From positions 1-64,000 of the forward strand of contig NZ_JBOZWW010000048.1 in the NCBI RefSeq assembly GCF_050864855.1: DNA of 64,000 nucleotides, given 5' to 3'. Shown here in pieces: positions 9,708 through 18,489 of this stretch. The position numbers and the translations under genes were made by a program. Each line of letters opens with the position of its first letter. Within the stretch, counting starts at the first letter, position 1. The notes under the pieces are model-generated. The model was not told the DNA's origin. It saw only the letters and a list, made by a program, of their open reading frames with translations, and made no database searches. The stretch comes from Cardinium hertigii_C. GTDB taxonomy: Bacteria > Bacteroidota > Bacteroidia > Cytophagales > Amoebophilaceae.

Positions 9708-10367
9708 CTATAAAGTGATTAAAATATTATCTGTTATTTTACGCGATATATTAATTTTATATTGGTTATCAATAGTTACATCCATCGATTCATCAAATCT
9801 AATTTTTTCAATAACGGTAATTTTAGCGCCTAAATAGATATTTCTTTTACCGAGGTATTGTAAAAAAGCAACGGAATCATCTTTAATGGCACTTACTATA
9901 CCACTTGTGCCTTCAGATAGATCTGTCATCAATAGTCTAGGCTTGGTTACAATCTTTCCATCTGCATTTGGAATGACTATACCATGGGGATTACAATATG
10001 GATTGCCTAGAAAATGGTCCAATCGATCTATGAGTATATCAGAATCAATATGTTCTAGTTGCTCCGCTACTTCATGTATTTCATTCCATCCAAACTTTAA
10101 TTTATCTACTAAGAAAACTTCCCAAAGTAAATGTTTGCGTAAAATTTTTATAGCCAATTGTTTGCCTATTTCTGTCAAGGTTACGCCGTGGTATTTACGG
10201 TAGACTACCAAGCCCTTATGATGTAGTTTTTGCATCATATCAGTAATAGAGGCAGCACGGGTAGATAAAAATTCCGCCATGGCAGTAGTTGAAACCAATC
10301 TTTCTTTCCCTTCTGAAAGCATATAAATCGCTTTCAAGTAATTTTCTTCTGCATGTGTACGTTTCAT
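9708..10367 (-). CDS. mntR: DtxR/MntR-family metal-dependent transcriptional regulator
   Basis: This is a cytoplasmic metalloregulator that represses metal import genes when Mn(II) or Fe(II) is bound. It has an N-terminal winged helix (THAEENYLKAIYML, then a recognition helix after STRAASITDMMQKL), a dimerisation and metal-binding helix region (HEVAEQLEHIDSDILIDRLD) and a C-terminal FeoA/SH3-like domain (residues about 145-219), as in the long DtxR/IdeR form. It leads the metal operon, and a symmetric operator candidate overlaps its promoter, so autoregulation is likely. The symbol reflects family membership; the actual metal is not shown by the sequence. Confidence 0.9.
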   Translation of the reverse strand: MKRTHAEENYLKAIYMLSEGKERLVSTTAMAEFLSTRAASITDMMQKLHHKGLVVYRKYHGVTLTEIGKQLAIKILRKHLLWEVFLVDKLKFGWNEIHEVAEQLEHIDSDILIDRLDHFLGNPYCNPHGIVIPNADGKIVTKPRLLMTDLSEGTSGIVSAIKDDSVAFLQYLGKRNIYLGAKITVIEKIRFDESMDVTIDNQYKINISRKITDNILITL

Positions 10368-10383
10368 ACCTCTATTAGATAGA

Positions 10384-10424
10384 TTTAGACAAATTTAAAT
10401 AATTTTTTAGACAAACCTAAAAAA
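10384..10424 (-). promoter_or_regulatory. Putative MntR operator overlapping the mntR promoter
   Basis: A perfect inverted repeat TTTTTTAG-N6-CTAAAAAA lies at 10403-10424, and a related half site TTTAGACAAA recurs at 10384-10393. On the minus strand both units contain the Bacteroidota -7 element TAnnTTTG (TAGGTTTG at 10419-10412 and TAAATTTG at 10397-10390). The symmetry resembles known DtxR/MntR operators of the TTTAGGT-type. The position, 17-57 bp upstream of the regulator start, fits autorepression of the whole metal operon. The link to this regulator is inference. Confidence 0.6.
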
Positions 10425-10468
10425 TTAATCTAATTTAAGATAAATGCTGGATTGTATTATTTTTTTAT

Positions 10469-10496
10469 AATTGATTATCAATTTTAAAATTGATAA
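10469..10496. promoter_or_regulatory. Overlapping Fur-like palindromes
   Basis: AATTGAT-T-ATCAATT (10469-10483) has the 7-1-7 layout typical of Fur-family boxes. It overlaps a perfect 22-bp palindrome with arms TTATCAATTTT (10475-10496). The same half site ATCAATT recurs in the 28-bp palindrome at 10804-10831. The sites lie about 100 bp upstream of mntR and 470 bp upstream of the DUF502 gene. A Fur-family regulator is not present in the window. Confidence 0.45.
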
Positions 10497-10803
10497 AATA
10501 TATGTATACATCATTGTATAACCAATCTACTAAATCAAATCTTGTAAAGAGATTACAATAAAAATAGTCCCATCAGTCTACTGAACAGACTGTCAACAAA
10601 ATGACCGCACAAATGGTCTAACAAAGAACAAAAATACAAATAAATATTATTCAGATTAAATATAAATATATTTCATAATCACAATAAAAAATATTTTTAT
10701 TAAACATAAACTTTAATAAATATATACCTATACAGATGATAGTAAATCACTTATTTGAATATTTGGCCGAATAAAATATTGTTATATATATTATGTTATT
10801 TCA

Positions 10804-10831
10804 TTATCAATTATATATATATAATTGATAA
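10804..10831. repeat. Perfect 28-bp palindrome
   Basis: Arms TTATCAATTATATA form a perfect 28-bp palindrome, sharing the TTATCAATT arm with the palindrome at 10475-10496. It lies 130 bp upstream of the DUF502 gene start. The rest of 10368-10960 is very AT-rich and holds no gene I can support. Confidence 0.55.
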
Positions 10832-10960
10832 AGTTTTACTTTAATATATAATTTAGCGTATGAGCCTACCAGCTATTATTTTGTATCATCTTTTTTCTTT
10901 AAATTGAGGCTGGTATAGTTGAAGATTAAACTGCTTTTAATATTTACAAATGTTGACACC

Positions 10961-11572
10961 ATGAGCACCAAGCAACCGCTTATTAATAGGCTGATGCGCT
11001 ACTTTTTTAGAGGATTACTATTGATCATTCCATTAGGTGGAACACTCTATTTGATTTCAGTAGTGTTGCGGAAAATAGATGGGTTTATTAGTCTGGGTAT
11101 TCCAGGTTTGGGGATGTGCATTGTAGTGGCCTCTATAACTCTTCTAGGATATATAGGTACTACCCTTTTTGTTAAGTCAGTATTTGGCTTTACGGAAGGA
11201 CTAATCAAAAAGGTTCCATTCATTCGTGCACTTTATTCTTACTTAAAGGATTTTACTTCAGCTTTTGTAAGCAGCAAAGGAAAATTTAATAAACCGGTTA
11301 TTATCTTACTAAATAAAACGACTCAAGTCTATCGAATAGGGTTTATTACAAAAGATGCTTTAGAAGTGCTTTCTATGCCTAGTCATATAGCTGTTTACCT
11401 ACCGAATGCTTATGATTTAGCTGGCGTGCTTGTTATCGTTCCTCCGGAATTGGTTACGCCTTTGGATTTACCTGGTTCTGAGGTAATGAAATTCAATTTT
11501 TCTGGAGGACTGACACCACTAAAAAATACAGGTACCAAAGCAAATGGGCCAGATGTAGATGCAACAGTATAG
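10961..11572 (+). CDS. DUF502 family membrane protein
   Basis: This protein of about 203 residues has two N-terminal transmembrane segments (GLLLIIPLGGTLYLISVVL and a second at about residues 40-60). These are followed by the family's conserved soluble part: VPFIRALYSYLKDF, then IAVYLPNAYDLAG with VIVPPELV. DUF502 proteins are found across bacteria and plants (COV family), and their bacterial role is unknown. The frame is open to a TTG at 10919, but the ATG at 10961 (MSTKQPLINRL) directly precedes the conserved region and is preferred. It stands alone between a palindrome-rich region and tRNA-Ser. Confidence 0.85.
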   Translation: MSTKQPLINRLMRYFFRGLLLIIPLGGTLYLISVVLRKIDGFISLGIPGLGMCIVVASITLLGYIGTTLFVKSVFGFTEGLIKKVPFIRALYSYLKDFTSAFVSSKGKFNKPVIILLNKTTQVYRIGFITKDALEVLSMPSHIAVYLPNAYDLAGVLVIVPPELVTPLDLPGSEVMKFNFSGGLTPLKNTGTKANGPDVDATV

Positions 11573-11753
11573 CAGTAGGCAGCTTATAAACCGAAATAAG
11601 GTATTGTCAAAAAACTTTTATAAGCTCCATTTTATTTTGTAATATTGTTATCCAATGGTAGAATATAGCACAACCTATAAAGATTAAACAGTTCATTGTA
11701 TTGCTAAAAATTGGTCTTAAATTTACCATAAATCTAGCCTACTATATGGATTA

Positions 11754-11840
11754 GGAGGGTTGGCAGAGTGGTTTAATGCAACGGTCTTGAAAACCGTGGT
11801 ACTGTTAAAAGTACCGAGGGTTCGAATCCCTCACCCTCCT
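11754..11840 (+). tRNA. tRNA-Ser (UGA)
   Basis: The acceptor stem is GGAGGGT paired with ACCCTCC. The D-arm is followed by an anticodon loop containing CTTGAAAA (anticodon TGA), then the long variable arm typical of type II tRNAs (pairing GGTACT with AGTACC). The T-arm contains GGTTCGAATCC. No CCA is encoded. Confidence 0.95.
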
Positions 11841-11993
11841 CATTTAATAAAAAAAGCCCTACATAAAGTCAAATATAGATGCCGAGGAATCAGCTATTTA
11901 GCCAGAAAAAATGGCTAGTTGCGCTGCGCTTGTACGTACAAATAGTTGGACCCATCTATAATATGATTTGCTATACACAAAGTAACCACCACT

Positions 11994-13772
11994 ATGAACA
12001 TTTATCTACGGTTGACCTTATTCTGTCTTATATACCAACATACTGCCGTAGCCAAACCTAACCTACGATTGGGTATGCTAGATCGCCATGCAAAACTTCT
12101 ATTGGCCCAATACGAAGCAGCCAAAAAAGTTTACAAGATAGAAGCTTATGCTGAGGCAAAATCATTATTTGATACACTGAGAAAAATAGAACATCCTCCT
12201 TCTCTTTCTCCTTATATACATTTTTACTATGGATTAGCCGCCTATCACAATGGAGAAAAAGCAATTGCCCATCAGTCGTTTTTGGAAATACAAGCAAAAT
12301 TTCCAGCTTGGAGCAAGCAAAATGAGATCCATTATTGGTGTGCGCAATGTAGCTTTGAAGAGGGACGTGTTGAAGAGGCTTTGGGTGCACTTGCTTTGAT
12401 TAAAGATAAGCATATGGCGCGATCGGTTCTACAACTAAAAAAATTTTTTTTAAAAAAAATAGAAGATGATGCATATCTAGAAGAGCTAATTGAAAAATTT
12501 CCCAATGACCCTATTATTAAAACTATTTTACATAAAAAAGTGGCACGAGAGGCCTATCTTACGCAAGATTTTTCATTAGTCAATCAGTTAAAACAGAAAT
12601 ATAATTTTGCAGATTATACATACGATCCTTTGAAACAAGTAAAGTCTAAGCATAAAGCAGCTTATGATGTAGCGGTTTTACTTCCTTTGTTTGTAGATGA
12701 GTTGGACTATGAGGCATGTACAGATCAATTTGTTATTGATCTATACCAAGGTATACAGTTGGCCATAGAAAGACTTGCTCAAGATGGTATTGTGATTAAT
12801 CTTTTTACGTTTGATACGAAAAAAAACGTAGAAGTTACCAAAGCATTGCTGGCACAAGAAGCCATGGCTTATATGGATCTCATCATAGGTCCACTCTATC
12901 CCGATACGATTCCACTGGTTGCTGCATTTGCTAAAAAAAACAAAATTAACTTTGTAAATCCTATTTCTGATAATTCTACGGTAACCCACGGTAATCCATT
13001 CGCCTTTCTTTTTCAGCCTGATTTAGAAACTTGTGCACAAAGAGCAGCAGCGCTTACACTAAGTGATATATATGGTAAAGCAACCGTGCAACCTTGTATA
13101 GGGGTATTTTATGGTATGAAACAGAAGGATATATTACAAGCCACCTTATATAAACATAGGATTGAGCAGCAGCTAGGTAAGTCAATAGATCTATTTGTAC
13201 AACTTTCTGATAAAAGCATTAAAAATTTTTTGAAAGAAAATACCACCCAAGAAAAAGAAAAAAATATTGAAGATACCGAACAAACGCAATTAGATTTAGC
13301 CAAACTAACCCATATTTATGTACCTTCTCAAGATGAGTTGGTCGTTTCTACGGTAATAAGTCTCTGCTTAAAACTTGGTATTAAGCCACAAATTATAGGC
13401 CATGAGCAATGGATAAAAAATGAGATATTAAATATTTACCAACTACAAAGGTTGCCTATTTTATTCTTATCTCCAAATTATATTGACTATAGTAGGGCTA
13501 CGTTAAGCATATTTCGGAAAAATTTTTTTGAGAAAAATGGAACAAAACCCAATGAAAAAAGTTACATTGGCTACGAAATGATGCTGTTTTTTGGTCGAAT
13601 GTTAGGTAAGTATGGTACTTATTTTCAAAAAAAATGGGAAAACATGTACTACAGTGGCCTTATTTTTCAGGGTGTATCCTATGGAAAGCATCATACGAAT
13701 CAGCATATTCCAGTATTACGGTTTGAAAAAGATAAATTTATACCTTTCCATCCACTAAAAATAAAATCTTAA
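11994..13772 (+). CDS. TPR plus type-I periplasmic-binding (Peripla_BP_6/LpoA-like) protein
   Basis: A signal peptide (cleavage likely after HTAVA) precedes about 190 residues of helical TPR-like repeats (AKKVYKIEAYAEAKSLFDTL; GEKAIAHQSFLEIQAKF). A type-I periplasmic-binding fold follows, starting near DVAVLLPLFVDE, with LIIGPLYPDTIPLVA and NKINFVNPISDNS. The architecture resembles LpoA-like proteins and the 'ABC transporter substrate-binding' proteins of Cytophagales, which act in the periplasm or on the outer membrane. No transporter genes adjoin it, so a cell-wall or envelope role is as plausible as transport. An insertion rich in Glu/Lys (TTQEKEKNIEDTEQ) sits in the second lobe. Confidence 0.75.
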   Translation: MNIYLRLTLFCLIYQHTAVAKPNLRLGMLDRHAKLLLAQYEAAKKVYKIEAYAEAKSLFDTLRKIEHPPSLSPYIHFYYGLAAYHNGEKAIAHQSFLEIQAKFPAWSKQNEIHYWCAQCSFEEGRVEEALGALALIKDKHMARSVLQLKKFFLKKIEDDAYLEELIEKFPNDPIIKTILHKKVAREAYLTQDFSLVNQLKQKYNFADYTYDPLKQVKSKHKAAYDVAVLLPLFVDELDYEACTDQFVIDLYQGIQLAIERLAQDGIVINLFTFDTKKNVEVTKALLAQEAMAYMDLIIGPLYPDTIPLVAAFAKKNKINFVNPISDNSTVTHGNPFAFLFQPDLETCAQRAAALTLSDIYGKATVQPCIGVFYGMKQKDILQATLYKHRIEQQLGKSIDLFVQLSDKSIKNFLKENTTQEKEKNIEDTEQTQLDLAKLTHIYVPSQDELVVSTVISLCLKLGIKPQIIGHEQWIKNEILNIYQLQRLPILFLSPNYIDYSRATLSIFRKNFFEKNGTKPNEKSYIGYEMMLFFGRMLGKYGTYFQKKWENMYYSGLIFQGVSYGKHHTNQHIPVLRFEKDKFIPFHPLKIKS

Positions 13773-13809
13773 ATGGATGAAGAGAAGCAAGTTTCCTTGA
13801 TCGTAAGGA

Positions 13810-14406
13810 TCAATAGGTATAGATGGATCTTAATCGTTTTCCATTTGCTGCCCTTATATACCAATTATCTTTAAATTTTTTATTGATCGCTTGCCCTGCT
13901 ATGATCACTAAATTCTCTGCATTTCTAACCTGCGCACCATCTGTCCAATTAAAAGAACCTGTAATCACATATGTATCATCAATAATCATTACTTTATTAT
14001 GTGCATAACCAACTGTTTTATCAATTATAATAGGAATACCATGTTGTAATAAACTGTTTACTTTACTCCCCTTTGTAGTTTGTGCATCTTTATCTATTAA
14101 CAACCGAACCGTTACTCCATTTTGATGCGCTTGTATCAGTGCATTTGCAATTTTTTTAGAGGTGATCAGATAGGCCTGCACAAGAATAAATGCTTTGGCA
14201 GATAGAATTTTTTCTACAATAAGATCCATACAAGGGTCTTGCGGTGTAAACCACACTTCTATCGCTAGATGATCATCAGAGCGATTGTAGGGGTTACAAG
14301 CGGTATAATTAACCAATAAACTACTAAAAGCAATGAGCGCAGTTCCTAAACACTTAACCCACATATTGGGGATACGTCGCAACTTTCGAATGGTAGATTG
14401 TTTCAT
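13810..14406 (-). CDS. Secreted phospholipase D-like / Nuc-family hydrolase
   Basis: This 198-residue single-HKD protein has the motif H136-N-K138-V-M-I-I-D143 followed by GSFNWTDGAQVRNAEN. Single-HKD proteins of this length dimerise to make one active site and include the Nuc endonuclease and small phospholipases D. The N-terminus has a basic region and a hydrophobic segment ending near NYTAC, so it is exported and may be a lipoprotein. Nuclease and lipase activity cannot be separated by sequence. Secreted PLD proteins of intracellular bacteria such as Rickettsia have been linked to membrane interactions with the host; a similar role here is speculation. It is 90 bp downstream of the mlaD-like gene on the same strand. 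Confidence 0.85.
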   Translation of the reverse strand: MKQSTIRKLRRIPNMWVKCLGTALIAFSSLLVNYTACNPYNRSDDHLAIEVWFTPQDPCMDLIVEKILSAKAFILVQAYLITSKKIANALIQAHQNGVTVRLLIDKDAQTTKGSKVNSLLQHGIPIIIDKTVGYAHNKVMIIDDTYVITGSFNWTDGAQVRNAENLVIIAGQAINKKFKDNWYIRAANGKRLRSIYTY

Positions 14407-14496
14407 AAATCGTTCTAATAGATGGCTAGTAAATAGAACAAAGAAGGAAATAAAATTGATAAAAATTTGCCTTAGTAAACCAGTTTGGTATATTTT

Positions 14497-15393
14497 TTAT
14501 TTATGCTTTTTTAAACCAAATAAAGAGAAGTGTACATAACGCGAGGGCCGTTTTCTCAGGTCAAAGAGCAATGCATCCAAGTTTTCTACACTATGATGAA
14601 ACCTATGATAGAGTGTTGGATCATTTATAAGCAGTGCCAAGCTGCCATGCCCACTAGTGGTCTGTTGTATAAATTTTTCCAGATGTTGTAACGTATGGTT
14701 AACGCTAACAGATATATCCTTAAACGGAATAGATTGTACCTCCATAATTAGGCTATGTATAGTGGGAAATATAGCCGGTATACCTTTTTTAGAATCTGCC
14801 AATGGTGAAGAAATAGCAATTATATTTTTTGCAATAGTATTTATGTTAGATTCAAGCTGACGCATAGTGCTGTTTAAGATTGCACTTGTTTTTTCAAAAT
14901 TTATTAGAATCGCATTTACGCCTTCAGTCGTTTTGATCAGGTTTTGGGTAACCGTTGCAACCTGTGCCGTCATTGCTTTAAGATCAATATCATTAAAATC
15001 TGGATGGATCTGACCAATGATAATGTCTTGCCTACTGATAGGACGTCCTTTTTGGAGCTCAATTTCTAAAGCATTACCTTCCATCATACCGGCATTATTC
15101 AACATAACTTTACTGGTATGGGTCAAAGGAAATTGTTTGTCTATCTCAATGGTAACCAGTGTGCTATAATTTTGTTTAGGCTGAATTTCCACTTTTGTTA
15201 CCATGCCTACTATATGACCTTTTAGTTTGACAGGTGCAGAAACGCATAAGTTCTTATTTACAGGGTAAGAAACTTGGTAATGATTATATTTAGAAAATAT
15301 ATTGTGGCCTTTTAGAAATAAAAAACCATAATACAAAATGCCCAAAGAAGATAGCACTAATAAGCCTATCGCATAGTTCTTATTTATTTTCAT
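14497..15393 (-). CDS. MCE/MlaD-domain lipid-transport protein
   Basis: One N-terminal membrane anchor (residues about 7-27) is followed by an MCE domain (SAPVKLKGHIVGMVTKVEI, then GMMEGNALEIEL) and a long helical tail (about residues 130-290) with heptad-like spacing. This is the substrate-binding subunit architecture of Mla-type ABC systems, which move phospholipids between inner and outer membrane. The 298 residues match the Bacteroidota form. The partner ATPase and permease (MlaF, MlaE) are not adjacent; the next gene in the same direction is the PLD-like protein. Confidence 0.9.
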   Translation of the reverse strand: MKINKNYAIGLLVLSSLGILYYGFLFLKGHNIFSKYNHYQVSYPVNKNLCVSAPVKLKGHIVGMVTKVEIQPKQNYSTLVTIEIDKQFPLTHTSKVMLNNAGMMEGNALEIELQKGRPISRQDIIIGQIHPDFNDIDLKAMTAQVATVTQNLIKTTEGVNAILINFEKTSAILNSTMRQLESNINTIAKNIIAISSPLADSKKGIPAIFPTIHSLIMEVQSIPFKDISVSVNHTLQHLEKFIQQTTSGHGSLALLINDPTLYHRFHHSVENLDALLFDLRKRPSRYVHFSLFGLKKHK

Positions 15394-15542
15394 ATTGGTA
15401 TCTTTTGCATGCTTGGGTAAAAGAAAATAATATAAAGTAAAAAAATCATTTTATAATAAAGCAATTTACAAAATAACTCAATGATTTGCAGCCAGCCAAT
15501 GGGTTTAATAGCCAATGGCCAGAGTAAATGTATACCAAAAGA

Positions 15543-16847
15543 TTATTTTTTCTTAAATACCACTTGAACAGGCACACCCTCAAAGTTAAAATGGGACCTC
15601 AGTTGATTGACCAAATAGCTTTTATAATTAGGCTGAATATAGGTTGGATGGTTGCAAAAGAAAGCAAATGTGGGAGCATTTCCAGTAACTTGCGTGCAAT
15701 ACTTAATTTGGATGTGCTTCCCTTTTACAGCAGGGGGATGGTTTCTTTCAATACTAGGTAAGATGGCTTTGTTTAACTCGGAAGTGGAAATTTTTTTTAC
15801 TTTATTTTGATAAACAGCAAGCGCTTTCTCGATGGTTTGGTAGACCCTTTGTTTTTTTATAGTTGAAACAAATACAATCGGCAAATAGTCTAAAGGAGCT
15901 AGTTTATGCAATAGATGTTTTCTATAGCTATCAGCGGTTGTAGCCTCTTTATCAATCAAATCCCATTTATTTACTATTAAAACCATACCTTTTTTATACC
16001 GGTGTGCTAGTGCAATAAGCGAAATATCTTGTGCTTCTATACCATGTTGGGCATCTATCATAATCAAACAAATATCTGCGTCTTGCATGGCTTTTACGGC
16101 ACGCAACACGGAATAAAATTCGATGGCATCGCGAACCTTTGATTTTTTCCGTATGCCTGCTGTATCAGTAAGGATAAACTTTTTATGATAGCGGTTGTAT
16201 GGGGTATCTATTGCATCTCTAGTAGTACCAGAGAGCGGACTGACCATACTCCTTTTTTCATCTAACAATAGATTTAAAAAAGAAGATTTGCCTACATTTG
16301 GGCGGCCTAGAATGGTAAATCTAGGGAGCTGATCTGATGGAGCTATCGGTACCTCTTTTAAGTGGGGCAATAAGGCATCTAGCAAATCACCTGTTCCAGA
16401 ACCATTTATTGCTGCTATAGGAAATGGCGGACCAAGCCCTAAAGCATAAAAACTAGATGCAGCCATTTCAGCCATTAGACCTTCTGATTTATTGGCTACT
16501 AAAAAAACAGGCTTATTGATTTTCCGTAGTACATGGGCAAATTCTTTATCTAGATCGGTTGGTCCTTCTATACAGTCTACCATAAAGAGTACCAAGTTGG
16601 CTTCATCTAATGCAAGTTGAATTTGTTCACGAATACCGTGGGCAAAAGTATGATCGGTACCAGACATATACCCCCCTGTATCAATAACGGTAAAAAATCT
16701 ATTGCTCCACTGTGCATAACCATAGTGTCGGTCACGGGTAGTATGGACAGAACCGTCCATAATGGCTCTTCTTTCTTCGATCAGTCTATTAAAAAAAGTA
16801 GATTTACCTACATTAGATCTGCCTACAATGGCCACTACATTTGCCAT
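15543..16847 (-). CDS. der: Ribosome-assembly GTPase Der (EngA)
   Basis: Der is an essential GTPase with two tandem G domains that acts in 50S ribosomal subunit maturation. The first P-loop is GRSNVGKS near residue 9 and the second is GRPNVGKS near residue 180. DTGG and DTAG G3 motifs and a NKWD G4 motif are present in the expected places. A C-terminal KH-like domain ends with HFNFEGVPVQVVFKKK. The 434 residues are the normal length and no defects are seen. Confidence 0.97.
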   Translation of the reverse strand: MANVVAIVGRSNVGKSTFFNRLIEERRAIMDGSVHTTRDRHYGYAQWSNRFFTVIDTGGYMSGTDHTFAHGIREQIQLALDEANLVLFMVDCIEGPTDLDKEFAHVLRKINKPVFLVANKSEGLMAEMAASSFYALGLGPPFPIAAINGSGTGDLLDALLPHLKEVPIAPSDQLPRFTILGRPNVGKSSFLNLLLDEKRSMVSPLSGTTRDAIDTPYNRYHKKFILTDTAGIRKKSKVRDAIEFYSVLRAVKAMQDADICLIMIDAQHGIEAQDISLIALAHRYKKGMVLIVNKWDLIDKEATTADSYRKHLLHKLAPLDYLPIVFVSTIKKQRVYQTIEKALAVYQNKVKKISTSELNKAILPSIERNHPPAVKGKHIQIKYCTQVTGNAPTFAFFCNHPTYIQPNYKSYLVNQLRSHFNFEGVPVQVVFKKK

Positions 16848-16984
16848 ACATTAATGTAAAATTAAAGATTTGAAGCCAGCATGCTGCCTCGACAGCGCAA
16901 TACCTCTGGTGGATCACCTGATTATCTTATATAATGTACCAGATACAGCACAATTGTAGAGGGATACACGTACGGAAGCAAGCA

Positions 16985-17905
16985 TTAAATATAAAGGCTT
17001 AAATTTAGTATAAATCCTATCCAAAAGCAACCTAATCGGTTTTGCCATTTTCTTACACAAAGGGCCAAGCTATCTTGCCAATGGGGAATCTTTATTTGAA
17101 ATACTTCTCGAAAAGAAGATTTATTTAATACACTATAGTAAGGCCTTTTAAGTCGTACTGCAGCAGATGATCGGGGGATTACGGCACAACGATTGGGTAA
17201 AGCAGCAGCAATAGCATAGGCAAAATCATACCAACTGGCTACGCCTTCATTGGTATAGTGATAAATGCCAAAGGGGTAGTCGGCTAGATTATTTTTTGCT
17301 ATTTTTTCGACTATTTCCCAAATGGCTGCTGCCAAGTCATAGACATACGTAGGACTCCCTATTTGGTCATCAACCATCTGTATTACATCGCCTTTTTGGG
17401 CCAATGCCACCATCTTAGTAAAAAAATTATGCCCCTTTTCGCCATATAGCCATGCGGTTCGAATGATATAAAAATGGGTAGCGCGTGCTGCCACCATTTG
17501 TTCTCCGGCTCGTTTGGATCGACCATATTGATTCAGTGGATCGGTGGGATCACTGGGGCTTAATGGACATCCTTTTGTGAGGCCAAACACATAGTCTGTT
17601 GAAATATGGAAGAACACAATACCATACTTTGCGGCCAATGTCGCCAAGTAGCCAGCACCTAGGCTATTGACCTTAAAGCAGGCTGTTGCTTCTTGCTCTG
17701 CCAATTGGACATTTGTATAAGCCGCACAATTTATAATGTATCGAACGGAATGGGCTTTGATACAAGCCTCTATTTGGCCACCATTTGTAATATCCAGCAT
17801 GGACTTGCTGCAAAAAAGTGGCGCAAACAAAGGATGCGCTTTAAAAGTAGCCTGTAAAGCAAGACCCAGCTGGCCTTCTGAACCAGTAACTAAAACAACA
17901 GACAT
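16985..17905 (-). CDS. rfbD: RmlD-like dTDP-4-dehydrorhamnose reductase
   Basis: This is an NAD(P)-dependent short-chain reductase/epimerase fold with an N-terminal nucleotide-binding motif (VTGSEGQLG). The catalytic Thr-Tyr-Lys set is in STDYVFG and YGRSK, and DDQIGSPTYVYDLA is typical of RmlD. RmlD makes dTDP-L-rhamnose for surface polysaccharide. The other rml genes are not in the window, so the actual sugar substrate is uncertain. The last about 20 residues (CFWIGFILNLSLYI) are unusually hydrophobic for the family and may be a C-terminal extension. Confidence 0.85.
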   Translation of the reverse strand: MSVVLVTGSEGQLGLALQATFKAHPLFAPLFCSKSMLDITNGGQIEACIKAHSVRYIINCAAYTNVQLAEQEATACFKVNSLGAGYLATLAAKYGIVFFHISTDYVFGLTKGCPLSPSDPTDPLNQYGRSKRAGEQMVAARATHFYIIRTAWLYGEKGHNFFTKMVALAQKGDVIQMVDDQIGSPTYVYDLAAAIWEIVEKIAKNNLADYPFGIYHYTNEGVASWYDFAYAIAAALPNRCAVIPRSSAAVRLKRPYYSVLNKSSFREVFQIKIPHWQDSLALCVRKWQNRLGCFWIGFILNLSLYI

Positions 17906-18489
17906 AGCCTTTGGTAAAAGGACCTATAAAAGTAGATAATGGGGCAAAAGAAGCGTTACTATTTTCCCTTATATGCAGGCTAACTTTAAAAAAATATAAA
18001 AAACACAGACAAGCATTATTATTGGCTTCAAAAATATTGCAAACGTAGCTGTTTTTTATTACCATTATATATAAGCAATTAAGTCAAGAAAATGCAGGAA
18101 GCTTTTAGGAACTTAACCAGGAAAACTATTGCTTTTTACTTGCTTTTTGGGAAATATTGCTTCTATTGCAATAGGATAAGACTTAAGATGTATAAAAAAC
18201 AAAAAAGAATCTAGGTGTATAATCTAGATTACTGCTTCAATGACAGTAAAAAGTTAATGCATAATTGATATTTATCAAGTTTCTTAAGCTAATTGCATTA
18301 GGGGCATTAGCCAACTCTATATATAAAAAGTAAATATACCTGATAATCTGCTTTAAGGTATTGTTTTTTTATGCACAACCAATTAAATATGCTGTATGCA
18401 ACATACCATACCAAACTAATTTATGGAAACATGCTAAGGGCATATTCTATTATTTAAATTTTATTTAACCGATTCAAATTTACATTATT
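17906..18489. other. Intergenic region, no gene seen
   Basis: This AT-rich stretch separates the divergent RmlD-like gene and the Lys/Glu-rich protein gene. I see only a short inverted repeat AATCTAG-N9-CTAGATT (18208-18230). No tRNA, conserved ORF or strong promoter is visible. Confidence 0.5.

Noticed and set aside
17841..18065. 74-residue Cys/Phe-rich ORF at the start of the RmlD-like gene
   Set aside because: It overlaps a well-supported gene on the same strand in another frame and has no family resemblance.
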